A stretch of DNA of 64,000 nt. Origin: Streptomyces sp. NBC_00162 (lineage in GTDB: Bacteria; Actinomycetota; Actinomycetes; Streptomycetales; Streptomycetaceae). The stretch lies in NCBI RefSeq assembly GCF_024611995.1, contig NZ_CP102509.1, positions 7,998,001-8,062,000 of the forward strand, in the 5' to 3' direction. Positions 42,181-51,223 of this stretch are shown here, in pieces; position 1 is the first letter of the stretch; the number at the start of each line of letters is the position of its first letter. The notes below the pieces were generated by a model that searched no databases, was not told where the DNA came from, and saw only the letters and a list, made by a program, of their open reading frames with translations. Position numbers and translations under genes: made by a program.

Positions 42181-43965
42181 ATGAGGTCCCCCGACGCGGC
42201 GGTCCACACACCCGAGACGCAGACCGTGGAACGCGGCGCCGACCGGGCGCTCGTGGCAGCGGCGCGGCACAGCGGCGGGCGCACCGCCGCCGTCCTCGGA
42301 TGCGCGGTGACGGCCGCCGCGGCAGCACTCGCAGAACCCGCCGTCCTCGGCCACACCCTCGACCTGCTGCTCCGCAAAGACCCGTCGGGCCCCGCCTGGA
42401 CACTGCTGTGCGCCGCGGTCATCGCGGCCGAAGTGGTGCTGGACGCCGCCGCCGCACGGCTGACCGGTGAGGTGGACGGCCGCTCCACCGCCCGACTGCG
42501 CAGGCTGGGGCTGGCCCGGCTGCTGCGGACGGCTCCGCACCATGCGGCGCGCTACGCACCCGGCGAAACCGCCGCGCGACTGACCGCACACGCCACCGAG
42601 GCCGGGAAGGTCCCGGCCGCCGTCGCGCACGCCGTCGCCGCACTGCTGCCGCCGATCGGCGCGGTGGCCGCGCTCTTCCTCATCGACCTGTGGACGGCGC
42701 TCGCCTTCGTCATGGGCGTTCCGTTGCTGGTGCTCCTGCTGCGGGCCTTCGCCCGCGACACCCTCGGCAGTGTCGCCCGCTACCAGCAGGTGCAGCTCGC
42801 GACCGCCGGCCGCCTCGTCGAGGCACTGGCCGGGGCGCGCACGATCGCCGCCGCCGGCACCGCCGACCGCGAACGCGCGCGGATCCTCGCGCAGTTGCCG
42901 GAGCTCGGCACCGAGGGCAGGCGAATGTGGCAGGTCTACGGTGGCACGACGGCCCGCTCCGCGGTCCTCATGCCGATGCTCCTGTACGCGGTGCTCGCCG
43001 TCGGCGGCATACGCCTGTCGGCCGGGGCCATCGGGGTCGGCGAACTCCTCGCCGCCTTGCGGTACGCCGGCCTCGCGGCCGGGGTCGGCGCCGTGACCGG
43101 CGGACTGGCCGCCGTGGTCCGGGGCCGGGCGGCCGCCCGGAAGACCGCCGCCCTCCTGGCTCTGCCCGTCCTCGACCACGGCCGGTCGGAGCTGCCGGAA
43201 GGCGGCCCCGGCACCCTGGAACTGCGCGACGTCCGGGTCGTACGCGGCGGATCGACGGTCCTGCACGACATCAGCCTGGTGATCCCCGGAGGCAGCACAG
43301 TGGCGGTGGTGGGCCGCTCCGGCTCCGGCAAGACGCTGTTCGCCGCCGTGGCCGGCCGGCTCACCGACCCCGATGCGGGCCTGGTCCTGCTGGACGGCGT
43401 ACCCCTGCGGGAGGTGACCGCCGAAGCGCTGCGCCGCGAGGTCGGGTACGCCTTCGACCGGCCCGCGCTGCTCGGGGACACGGTCGCCGACGCGATCGGG
43501 TTCGGAGCCGGTCCCGACCCCGGCCCGGAAGCGGTCCGCGTCGCGGCCCGGGCCGCCGGCGCCGACCTGTTCGTACGGCGCCTGCCCCACGGGTACGGCA
43601 CGTGCCTCGCCGACGCCCCGATGTCCGGCGGTGAGGTCCAACGCCTCGGGCTGGCCCGGGCGTTCTGCCACGCGGGCCGGCTCCTCGTGCTGGACGACGC
43701 CACCTCCAGCCTCGACACCGTCACGGCCCGCGAGGTCGAGCGGGCGCTCGCCCACGAGGTCCGGCCCGGCACGCGGATCGTGGTCGCGCACCGCCTCTCC
43801 TCCGCCGTCCGCGCCGACCTCGTCGTATGGCTCGACGACGGGCGGGTGCGGGCGGCCGGCACCCACCGCGAGCTGTGGCAGCACGAGCCCGACTACCGGG
43901 CGGTGTTCGCCGCCGACGCGAAGCCGGCACCCGAAGGGGAACCGGCAACGGAGGCGGCCCGATGA
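42181..43965 (+). CDS. ramA: ABC half-transporter RamA (SapB export)
   Basis: Five to six membrane helices in the N-terminal half precede one ATPase domain with Walker A GRSGSGKT (Lys384), an ABC signature reading MSGGEVQRLGLARA and Walker B LLVLDDATSSLD. The Q-loop region is divergent (EVGYAFDRPALLGDTVADAI has Asp in place of Gln). The 594-residue length is that of a half-transporter, which must pair with RamB. GGAGG lies upstream of ATG 42181. The stop overlaps the ramB start (ATGA), so the two subunits are probably made in equal amounts. Confidence 0.92.
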   Translation: MRSPDAAVHTPETQTVERGADRALVAAARHSGGRTAAVLGCAVTAAAAALAEPAVLGHTLDLLLRKDPSGPAWTLLCAAVIAAEVVLDAAAARLTGEVDGRSTARLRRLGLARLLRTAPHHAARYAPGETAARLTAHATEAGKVPAAVAHAVAALLPPIGAVAALFLIDLWTALAFVMGVPLLVLLLRAFARDTLGSVARYQQVQLATAGRLVEALAGARTIAAAGTADRERARILAQLPELGTEGRRMWQVYGGTTARSAVLMPMLLYAVLAVGGIRLSAGAIGVGELLAALRYAGLAAGVGAVTGGLAAVVRGRAAARKTAALLALPVLDHGRSELPEGGPGTLELRDVRVVRGGSTVLHDISLVIPGGSTVAVVGRSGSGKTLFAAVAGRLTDPDAGLVLLDGVPLREVTAEALRREVGYAFDRPALLGDTVADAIGFGAGPDPGPEAVRVAARAAGADLFVRRLPHGYGTCLADAPMSGGEVQRLGLARAFCHAGRLLVLDDATSSLDTVTAREVERALAHEVRPGTRIVVAHRLSSAVRADLVVWLDDGRVRAAGTHRELWQHEPDYRAVFAADAKPAPEGEPATEAAR

Positions 43966-45740
43966 GCGAAAGCGAGGCCTGGCGTCGGGTCGCCCCCGAG
44001 GGCCGACGGTTCCTGCGTGGCCGCAAGGGCGCTTTGGGGCGGCTGGCGGCATGGTCCCTCCTCGAGTCCGCGCACACGTTCCTCGGCGGCTACGGCGTGG
44101 CCCGCGCCCTTGACGACGGCTTCCTCGCAGGCCGTACCGCCACCGGTCTCGCCTGGCTGGCCGCAGCCGGAGCCGGAGCAGTGCTCGGCGGGTTCGCGCT
44201 CCGCGGTGTGTTCGCCGGACTCGCGGACCTCGTGGAGCCGCTGCGCGACGGCCTGGTGCGGCGGTCGGTACGGCAGGCACTGGACCGCGCGGTCGTCGAC
44301 CCGGCGCGCGCTCCCGACGCGGGCGCGGTGTCCCGGCTGACCCAGCAGACGGAAATGGCCCGGGACTCCTTCGCCGGGCTGGTACTGACGGTGCGTTCGT
44401 TCGTGTTCACCGCCGTGGGCGCGTTCGCGGGCATGGCGGCCCTGGCTCCCGTGCTGCTGCTGATCGTGCTGCCCCCGCTGCTGCTGGGCGTGGCCGCCTT
44501 CCTGGCCACGCTCCGACCCATGGCATCCGTACAACGCCTGTCCCTGGACACCGACGAGGCGCTGTCGGACCGGGTGGCGGCGCTGGGGGAGGGCCTGCGC
44601 GACATCGTCGCCTGCGGTGGACAGGCTGCGGCGGAAGCCCGGGTCGAGCCCCTGATCGCCACCCAGGAGCGGATGGCCCGCAGGCTCGCGCGCTGGGCGG
44701 CCCTGCGCACGCTGGCCCTGGGTACGGCGGGCCGGCTGCCCGTGATCGCACTGCTCGCCGCGACGCCCTGGCTGCTCGGGCACGGAATCACCGCCGGTGC
44801 GCTGGCCGGCGGCCTCATGTACGTGGTGCAGGCGTTGCTGCCGGCTCTGAACTCCCTGATGACGGCACTGGGTTCCGCAGGCACCCGCCTCCTGGTGGTG
44901 CTCGAACGCTTCTGCGACCCGTTGTCGCCGGCCCCGGACCACGGCCGCGCGACGAAGCCGCGGGGGAGCGTCGTCCACGCCGGCCGGCGGACCGCCGCCG
45001 CAGCCGAGCTCCGGGGCGTCACCTTTGCCTACGGCCCCGGGGCGGCTCCCGTACTCGACGCCCTAGACCTGGTGGTGCGGCCGGGGGAGCACCTCGCCGT
45101 GGTCGGGCCGAGCGGCATCGGCAAGTCCACGCTCACCGCGCTGCTCGCCGGGATGCTGTCACCCGACGCGGGTACGGTCCTCGTCGCCGGTGCGGCCGCC
45201 CGCCGGGAACCGGGTGCGACGGGACCGGACCCGCGGCGGACCCTGCTGCCGCAGCAGGCCTACGTGTTCACCGGCACCGTGCGGGAGAACCTGACGCATC
45301 TGTCCCCGGGCCCTGGGGCCACCGGGCCCGGGGATGCGGATGCCCAGGTGCGGCGCGCCGTCAGCGCCCTGGGGCTGGAAGACCTGGTGGAACGGCTGGG
45401 CGGCCTGGACGCCGAGGTGTCCCCCCGACTGCTGTCCCGGGGCGAGAGCCAGCACCTGGCACTCGCCGCCGCCTACCTCTCGACGGCCCCGCTGCTGCTG
45501 CTCGACGAGGCCACCTGCCACCTGGACCCGCGCACGGAGGAGCGTGCCGAACGGGCCCTCGCGGACCGGGCCGGCACGCTCGTCGTCGTGGCCCACCGCG
45601 TCTCGTCCGCTGCCCGCGCCGACCGGGTCCTCGTCCTCGACGGGACCCGGGCCGTGTGCGGCACGCATGCGGAACTCCCGGCCAGGTCGGCCCTGTACCG
45701 CGATCTGGTGGGGAGGTGGAACGGCACCTCGGACGAGTGA
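43962..45740 (+). CDS. ramB: ABC half-transporter RamB (SapB export)
   Basis: The 592-residue protein again has an N-terminal membrane domain and one ATPase domain: Walker A GPSGIGKST (Lys388), Q-loop LLPQQAYVF, a degenerate signature LSRGESQHLALA in place of LSGGQ, and Walker B LLLLDEATCHLD. Pairing of a canonical site with a degenerate one is usual in heterodimeric ABC exporters, and RamA's divergent Q-loop fits that picture. It is the last gene of the ramCSAB transcript, and faces ramR tail to tail. Confidence 0.92.
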   Translation: MSESEAWRRVAPEGRRFLRGRKGALGRLAAWSLLESAHTFLGGYGVARALDDGFLAGRTATGLAWLAAAGAGAVLGGFALRGVFAGLADLVEPLRDGLVRRSVRQALDRAVVDPARAPDAGAVSRLTQQTEMARDSFAGLVLTVRSFVFTAVGAFAGMAALAPVLLLIVLPPLLLGVAAFLATLRPMASVQRLSLDTDEALSDRVAALGEGLRDIVACGGQAAAEARVEPLIATQERMARRLARWAALRTLALGTAGRLPVIALLAATPWLLGHGITAGALAGGLMYVVQALLPALNSLMTALGSAGTRLLVVLERFCDPLSPAPDHGRATKPRGSVVHAGRRTAAAAELRGVTFAYGPGAAPVLDALDLVVRPGEHLAVVGPSGIGKSTLTALLAGMLSPDAGTVLVAGAAARREPGATGPDPRRTLLPQQAYVFTGTVRENLTHLSPGPGATGPGDADAQVRRAVSALGLEDLVERLGGLDAEVSPRLLSRGESQHLALAAAYLSTAPLLLLDEATCHLDPRTEERAERALADRAGTLVVVAHRVSSAARADRVLVLDGTRAVCGTHAELPARSALYRDLVGRWNGTSDE

Positions 45741-45755
45741 CGCGCCTGCCGTGCC

Positions 45756-45770
45756 CGGCCGCGGCGGCCG
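45756..45770. terminator. Short bidirectional terminator between ramB and ramR
   Basis: CGGCCG at 45756-45761 pairs perfectly with CGGCCG at 45765-45770 around a three-base loop in the 34-bp gap between convergent stops. Confidence 0.4.
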
Positions 45771-45774
45771 CCGA

Positions 45775-46383
45775 TCAGACCCAGCCCGCCCGCCGGGAAA
45801 TACGGATCGCGTCGATGAGATTGCGGGCACCGGTCTTACGGGTCGCCGCGGCCATGTAGTTGCGTACCGTCCCGCTCGCCAGGTGCAGTGTGCGTGCGAT
45901 CTCGGGGATGGAATCGCCCTCCGCGGCCCGGGCCAGCACACTGAGTTCCCGAGGGCTCAGCGGTACGGGGTCGGCCTCCATGAAGGCGGAAGCCAGCGAG
46001 GCGTCGATGAACCGTTCCCCCGCGGCCACCTTCCGGACCGCCCGTACCAGCCGTCCCGGCGAGCCGTCCTTGTCGACATAGCCGCGGGCCTCGGCCCGGA
46101 AGGCCCGGTGCAGGGAACCGGGTGCGCCGATCGAGGCGAGTACCAGGACCGGAGACGGGGACGTGAGGACCTGGCCGTCCGCGCGTCCGTTGTCGGCCAG
46201 GACGGCCGTCGCCCCCGGACAGTCGAGGTCGACGACCGTCACGTCTGGTCGTAAGGACTCGGCCTGGCGTACCGCGGTCCGCCAGCCTGCCGATGTGACC
46301 TCGAAGGGCCCTTCCGATCTCAGCAGGGCGGCCAGTGCCGATCGGACCAGGCTGACACTGTGCAGGACGAGGACCTTCGTCAT
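45775..46383 (-). CDS. ramR: RamR/AmfR orphan response regulator
   Basis: An N-terminal receiver domain with Asp52 (PDVTVVDLD) is followed by a LuxR/NarL HTH (LSPRELSVLARAAEGDSIPE, IARTLHLASGTVRNYMAAAT). The usual acidic pair after strand 1 is replaced by His8-Ser9 (VLVLHSVS), so phosphorylation is probably not the normal switch. This agrees with the orphan status of RamR, for which no histidine kinase gene lies nearby. The frame is open to 46485, but ATG 46383 has GAGGAGAG. The product should activate ramCSAB. Confidence 0.92.
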   Translation of the reverse strand: MTKVLVLHSVSLVRSALAALLRSEGPFEVTSAGWRTAVRQAESLRPDVTVVDLDCPGATAVLADNGRADGQVLTSPSPVLVLASIGAPGSLHRAFRAEARGYVDKDGSPGRLVRAVRKVAAGERFIDASLASAFMEADPVPLSPRELSVLARAAEGDSIPEIARTLHLASGTVRNYMAAATRKTGARNLIDAIRISRRAGWV

Positions 46384-46559
46384 CGTGTGCTCTCCTCGGT
46401 TGACGAACCAACGGCACCACACGGGTGCCCCCGTACAGGGGTGATGGAACGTCACTGCGGGGGGCGCGGAGGGGCGTACGGACAACTTGGCCGAGATACC
46501 CAGGGATTTCGCTACCCTTAGGCGGGTTACCCCCTTGAGAGCGGCGCCGTCCCGCGCTG

Positions 46560-47009
46560 TCAGACCTCGCCGCGCCAGGCGCCCGTCTCGACCCCACGCG
46601 ACTCGATGAACAGCTTGAACCGCTTCAGATCACCCACCACCTGCCGCTTGACGAAGCCGAGCTTGTCGGCGGCCGTTTCGGCCAGGCCGTCGGGCACCCA
46701 GTTCATGTGCAGGACGACTTTGGTGGTGGTCGCGTCGATCGGCTGGAAGGTGACTATCCCGGCCTGGCGGGCCTCCCCGCCGACCGTCATCCACGCGACG
46801 CGCCGATCCGGGAGCTGCTCGGTGATCCGTGCGTCGAACTCGCGCTGGACACCGTTCACGTTCGTCACCCAGTGGGTGAGCGTGTCCGTGCGCTGCTCGA
46901 TGCGTTCGACCCCCTCCATGAAGGCGGGGAACTCCTCGAACTGCGTCCACTGGTTGTAGGCCGTGCTCACGGGGACGTTGACCTCGACATACTCCTCGAC
47001 GTGCGACAT
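46560..47009 (-). CDS. SRPBCC (polyketide cyclase/dehydrase-like) family protein
   Basis: The 149-residue START-like fold shows the typical order: SHVEEYVEVNVPVSTAYNQW, FEEFPAFMEGVERIEQRTDT, then WVTNVNGVQREFDARITEQL, VGGEARQAGIVTFQPIDATT and a long C-terminal helix LKRFKLFIESRG. Many Streptomyces copies are uncharacterised small-molecule-binding proteins. ATG 47009 has AAGGGG at good spacing. It diverges from a VOC protein gene across a striking nested inverted repeat. Confidence 0.85.
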   Translation of the reverse strand: MSHVEEYVEVNVPVSTAYNQWTQFEEFPAFMEGVERIEQRTDTLTHWVTNVNGVQREFDARITEQLPDRRVAWMTVGGEARQAGIVTFQPIDATTTKVVLHMNWVPDGLAETAADKLGFVKRQVVGDLKRFKLFIESRGVETGAWRGEV

Positions 47010-47138
47010 GCGCACCCCTTTCGTGTCGTCGGCAGCCCCGCACCCTGAGGTGCGGGTCGTCCGTCAGGACGTCTCGAGGCGCGGTTGCCCGCCCCTGAGG
47101 GCCACATGCGCGGGGGACGCCGACGATCGGAAGGTGCT

Positions 47139-47186
47139 GCACCGTACGGGAGGAGCCGGCCAACCGGCTCGCGGGCCGTACGGTGC
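47139..47186. promoter_or_regulatory. Nested inverted repeat between divergent genes
   Basis: Outer arms GCACCGTACGG (47139-47149) and CCGTACGGTGC (47176-47186) are perfect 11-bp complements. Inside them GAGCCGG (47153-47159) and CCGGCTC (47164-47170) form a second perfect stem with a CCAA loop. It lies between divergent start codons at 47009 and 47221, so it is more likely an operator or 5'UTR structure than a terminator. Confidence 0.6.
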
Positions 47187-47220
47187 GTGTACGGGCGACG
47201 ACGCAGGGCACACGCGGTCC

Positions 47221-47655
47221 ATGACGGTCCCCAAGACAAGCGTTCTCATCCTGGACTGCGCCGAACCCGAGCCTCTGGCACGGTTCTACGCGGAACTGCT
47301 CGGCGCCACGGCGGGTCCGGCGACCGGCAACGGGGAGCTGTTCCTCGTCACCGGCCGCACCGGCACGGTGCTCGGCGTCCGCCGCGATCCCCATCACGCG
47401 CCGCCGAGCTGGCCGCTGCCGGAGGAGTCCCAACAGGCCCATCTGCGGATCCTGGTGGCGGCGGACTCCCTCGACGAAGCCGAGCGAGAGGCCGTGGTCC
47501 TCGGGGCGCGCCCGGTGGCGGCGGAGGAGGACGGCACCCGGCTGGACAACCGCACGACGCTGCGCCGGTTCACCGACCCCGCGGGGCACTCGTTCGTCAT
47601 TGCGGCCGTACGGGAGGACCCGGACCCCACCCCGCTCACAGGATGGCGGCCATGA
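47221..47655 (+). CDS. VOC (glyoxalase/dioxygenase fold) family protein
   Basis: The 144-residue protein has the paired beta-alpha-beta-beta-beta units of VOC proteins: SVLILDCAEPEPLARFYAEL, LGATAG, then AHLRILVAADSLDEAEREAV and FTDPAGHSFVI. Metal ligands are not obvious, so binding rather than catalysis is possible. ATG 47221 begins right at the first strand. It probably shares control with the divergent SRPBCC gene. Confidence 0.8.
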   Translation: MTVPKTSVLILDCAEPEPLARFYAELLGATAGPATGNGELFLVTGRTGTVLGVRRDPHHAPPSWPLPEESQQAHLRILVAADSLDEAEREAVVLGARPVAAEEDGTRLDNRTTLRRFTDPAGHSFVIAAVREDPDPTPLTGWRP

Positions 47656-47810
47656 CGGACCAAACGCCCCGGCTTGCTGCCACTCAAATGGCCGCCGTTC
47701 ACGGGAGGTTTTGAGCTACTCGATCTCTCATCCGTCACGATTCGGCGGCCCGGACCGGTGGGAGGCAGGGCACGGCTTACGGTGGTCCCTCGTGTACGGC
47801 GGGGGGAGCC

Positions 47811-49178
47811 GTGGTGAAGCGAGGTGTCCGTGCGGGGCTGGCAGGGCCGGCGCTCGTCGCCGCCCTGGCGGGATGTTTCGGACCGCAGCCGCCGATGTTC
47901 GACGACGGCAGGTCCGAGCGGGTCGTGTCCTGGCGCGGCGGACTGCCGGTGGCGCCGGGCGCGGACGGCACCTGGGTCCTGCACCAGGACTCCACCGGCA
48001 TCTTCGGGCAGGGAACGAAGCTGGCCCGTTTCCCCGACCGGCCGGCCGGTGAGGCGCCAGCCGCTGCCGGTAGGCGCAAGGACGGCGAAGTTCCGGGCTG
48101 GACCGTCGAGTTGCCGCCTGAGTTCGCACTCACCTCGAAGGTCCCCGGGTCACCGAACTCGGCCCTCTCCGACCCCGGCAGCGGCTCCATGGTGGTGCTG
48201 GTCGGAGGCCGCCCCGGCCGGACGGGGCCCACGGACGTGGCTCGCGTCGACACCGAGCACGGAACCCTCGCCTGGCGGCACGAACTGCCGGACGGCGCCC
48301 TGGTCTCCTACTCCAGCGAGGGCTCGAGCTCAGTGCTCGTGGAGGCCGCCTGCGCCCCGGACGGCTGCCGGGTCACGGGGTGGGACCCGTGGTCAGGGCA
48401 GCAACGGTGGGAGCGTACGGAGCCGGGAGCCACGTCGGTACTGGACGGCTGCGGCCGCGACGCCCTCTTCCGTAATGCCCACCGGTGCGAGACCTACCTG
48501 GTGTCGGGCGAGCGGATGGCCCGGGTGAACCCGGAGACGGGCGAACCGCACTGGGTGGAAGGGCTGCGCTTGCCCGAGGGCCGGATCGACCGGGTGGGTC
48601 TCCAGGCCGACAGCCGATTGATCGTGGTGACCGCGCCGGCCGAGGACGACTGCCGGGCCGCGGTGGTGGGGAGCGCCGTCACCTCCGGGACGGGTGACGA
48701 GGGCTGGCGCCTTGACGTCACCTGGGATCAGCCCCAATCCGCCCGTGACCCGGAGACCGGATGCCGCTGGGACCGTACAGTGCCGCTCGACGCCGGGGTC
48801 AGGCTTGTGGTCCCGGATGCCCAGGGGGCGTACGTCCTCAACCCGTACTTCGGCACCTTGCGACCCGTTTCGCGCCTGGCCCCGGGCGAATACCCGGTCC
48901 CCGACGCGGGGCGGACGATCGTTCGCGCGCCCGGACGGGCCGACCGCGACCTGAACGACCCGGCCCGTCCGGTGCGCCCGTCCGGCCTCGGACCCGAGGC
49001 CGTTGTGGTCGGCGAGGGCTTCTGGCAGGACGGGCGGCAGCTGTACCTGTACGGCCGGGACGGCCGGATGCTGTGGCGAACCGAGTCCGCGTGCCGGGCG
49101 AACCTCACTCGGCACGGCGCACTGCGCTACTGCGACGGGGGCGAACTCGTCCTCCTCAGCCCGGTCGCCCGCAAGTGA
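47811..49178 (+). CDS. Beta-propeller (PQQ-like) lipoprotein
   Basis: A signal peptide with lipobox LAALAGC... (ALVAALAGCF) predicts a lipid-anchored outer-face protein. The rest is a string of four-stranded beta blades with Trp and Gly motifs (TEHGTLAWRHELP, GWDPWSGQQRWERT, VNPETGEPHWVEG, GRDGRMLWRTES) as in PQQ-binding-like propellers. No enzymatic PQQ site is evident. GTG 47811 has GGGGGGAG upstream; GTG 47814 is equally possible. It stands alone and its role is unknown. Confidence 0.78.
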   Translation: MVKRGVRAGLAGPALVAALAGCFGPQPPMFDDGRSERVVSWRGGLPVAPGADGTWVLHQDSTGIFGQGTKLARFPDRPAGEAPAAAGRRKDGEVPGWTVELPPEFALTSKVPGSPNSALSDPGSGSMVVLVGGRPGRTGPTDVARVDTEHGTLAWRHELPDGALVSYSSEGSSSVLVEAACAPDGCRVTGWDPWSGQQRWERTEPGATSVLDGCGRDALFRNAHRCETYLVSGERMARVNPETGEPHWVEGLRLPEGRIDRVGLQADSRLIVVTAPAEDDCRAAVVGSAVTSGTGDEGWRLDVTWDQPQSARDPETGCRWDRTVPLDAGVRLVVPDAQGAYVLNPYFGTLRPVSRLAPGEYPVPDAGRTIVRAPGRADRDLNDPARPVRPSGLGPEAVVVGEGFWQDGRQLYLYGRDGRMLWRTESACRANLTRHGALRYCDGGELVLLSPVARK

Positions 49179-49471
49179 CCGACGGGTCCGTGTCCCAGAG
49201 CTACCTGCCCACCCCAGCAGGTCCCAGGTCTCGTCCACGCGGGTAACAACGCATGACGTCCGCGCGCGGCTACGACGGTCGGCTGCAGCTCCGTGTCCTG
49301 GGCTGCTTGGATGCCAGTGGTCAGCGCGCGAGGGTAGGCCGGTGGGTGGAGATCAGTACCGACACCTGGGCTGCGGCGCCGGGGAGCACAGCCCGGCCGT
49401 CGGGCGTTGGACCATGGAAGGGAGCGATCTCGTTGGACACACTGCACTACCCGAGCGATGAAGAGGATCTG

Positions 49472-50203
49472 ATGAGCGCGGCTGACGAGGGACGGCAGTG
49501 GCCGGACGAGGCCAGTGTCGACAACGCGAGGACGACGCTGCTGCAGCTCCTCGCGCGGACGGGGGTCCCTTCCGGTGATGCGCGGCAACTGATCGGTCTC
49601 CTGGAGGCGGGAGCACTGGCTCTCGCGCACGAGGAGCTGAGCGGCGGCGCCCGGAGCGCGCCGGGGGACAAGGGCGAGGCGTACGAGGCGGGCCGGCTCG
49701 ACGGCGCCGGGGGCCTCCTGGAGGAGCTCGGCGCCATCGCCGAGCGGACCCTGCTGCGGGTCGTGGGGGAAGACGGGCAGCAGGGCCCGGCCGGGGAGCG
49801 TCCGCGGGCCGGGCGTATGGAGGTGGAGCGGGCGCGGGTGGCGGTCACACCTCTGTACCTGTCGTTCACCGCGGTCTCGGAGTTGGATCCGGAGGTGACC
49901 GACGAGGTGCTCACCGCGGTCCTCGGTACGATGAGCCTCCGGCAGCGGGCCAGGTACGCCGGGCGGCTGACGGAGTTCGCCGCGGCCCACCGGGCCAGGC
50001 TGGAGCGGCTGTTCGCGGCGTACGGACCGGGCAGCGCCATCAGGGTGCACGGCCGCTATTCGCTCCTCCACTCCGCCACGAGCATCGCCGTGCTGGAGCG
50101 GCTCGTCGCCGCGCCGCAGGAGCTGCGCGAGGAGTGGGACGCCGCGGAGCTGCCGCCGGCGTGGCTGGACGGGCTCATGACGGCCTGGAACGCCCCGGCC
50201 TGA
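49472..50203 (+). CDS. Hypothetical helical protein
   Basis: The 243-residue product is mostly alpha-helical (ASVDNARTTLLQLLARTGVP, ARQLIGLLEAGALALAHEEL, LSFTAVSELDPEVTDEVLTA, ARYAGRLTEFAAAHRARLER) with no signal peptide or membrane helix. I do not recognise a family. ATG 49472 has AGAGG upstream; TTG 49433 with GGGAG and ATG 49253 are in the same frame. The 49179-49471 stretch otherwise shows nothing convincing. It converges with the SDR gene. Confidence 0.6.
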   Translation: MSAADEGRQWPDEASVDNARTTLLQLLARTGVPSGDARQLIGLLEAGALALAHEELSGGARSAPGDKGEAYEAGRLDGAGGLLEELGAIAERTLLRVVGEDGQQGPAGERPRAGRMEVERARVAVTPLYLSFTAVSELDPEVTDEVLTAVLGTMSLRQRARYAGRLTEFAAAHRARLERLFAAYGPGSAIRVHGRYSLLHSATSIAVLERLVAAPQELREEWDAAELPPAWLDGLMTAWNAPA

Positions 50204-50238
50204 CCTCGTCCGGGGCAGGCACCGCTTGCCCTGCTGGT

Positions 50239-51105
50239 TCAGCCCTGGGCCAGTTCGGCCAAGGCATCGAGGCGGGTGGGCGTCCAGCCGAGCTCGCGGC
50301 GCGCCTTGGCGCCACTGAACTGCTGGTCGAGGGCGAACGCCTCGGCGATCGGGCCCATTCGCTGCACTGCCTCCTCGAGGGTCAGGGAGTCGATCCTCCC
50401 GGGGCACCCGGCGGCCTGGCCGAGGGCTCGGGTGACGTACGTCAGCGCAGGGTTCTGGCCGCTGACCCCGGCGTAGACAGAACCGGCCGGGGCGTTCAGG
50501 GCCAGGACGTACAGCTCGGCGATGTCGTCGACGTGGACCAGCGCCCAGTGGTTGGAGCCGTCGCCGATGCAGGGCACGGCACCTGCGGTCCGTCCCGGCT
50601 CGACGAAGAACGACTGCACCAGTCCGCCGGAGCGGCCGTAGACCAGCCCCGGCATCACCACCACCGGGCGCTCTCCGGTGGCGGCCCGGGCGAGCACCCG
50701 CTTCTCGTTCTCCAGCCGCCAAGCGGTGATGCGCGGCGGGCTCAGCGGAGCGTCCTCGTCGACGACCCCGTCGGTGTCGCCGTACACCCACACCCCGCCC
50801 GTGTGCACATAGGGGCCCCTTCCCACGCCGTCCTGCAGCGCCTCCGCCGCTGCGCGGTCGACGTCCGCGGTGCCCTCGGCGTAGTCCACCCCGAGGTGGA
50901 TGACCCCGTCGGCCGCGCGGGCCGCCTCATGGAGGACATCGGTGTCGGTGAGCGCCCCCGCGACCGGGGTGGCACCAAGGTCCGACACGGTGCGCGCCGC
51001 GTGCTCGCTGCGCGCCAGCGCCGTCACGCCGATGCCGTGCGCGGTCAGTGCCCGGATGGTGGAGCGGCCGATGTAGCCGGAGCCACCTGTGATGAAGATC
51101 TGCAT
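50239..51105 (-). CDS. NAD-dependent epimerase/dehydratase-type SDR
   Basis: MQIFITGGSGYIGRSTIRAL is an extended-SDR nucleotide-binding motif (TGGxGxxG). A later VHTGGVWVYGDTDGV and WRLENEKRVL segment stands where YxxxK normally lies; the usual Tyr appears lost (AWRLENEK), so the catalytic role is uncertain. ATG 51105 begins at the Rossmann strand. It follows the LysR gene on the same strand with 118 bp between, and may be its target. The substrate is unknown. Confidence 0.82.
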   Translation of the reverse strand: MQIFITGGSGYIGRSTIRALTAHGIGVTALARSEHAARTVSDLGATPVAGALTDTDVLHEAARAADGVIHLGVDYAEGTADVDRAAAEALQDGVGRGPYVHTGGVWVYGDTDGVVDEDAPLSPPRITAWRLENEKRVLARAATGERPVVVMPGLVYGRSGGLVQSFFVEPGRTAGAVPCIGDGSNHWALVHVDDIAELYVLALNAPAGSVYAGVSGQNPALTYVTRALGQAAGCPGRIDSLTLEEAVQRMGPIAEAFALDQQFSGAKARRELGWTPTRLDALAELAQG

Positions 51106-51223
51106 CGCACTCACGGTCCTTGTCGATCGAGGGCGGCGGGGGATTCCGCCGCTCCTCCACCCTGGCCCCGCGCGGAGGCCGGCGTCCAAGACCTCTTCTG
51201 TCAGCGGTGATGTCCCCAGGGCA

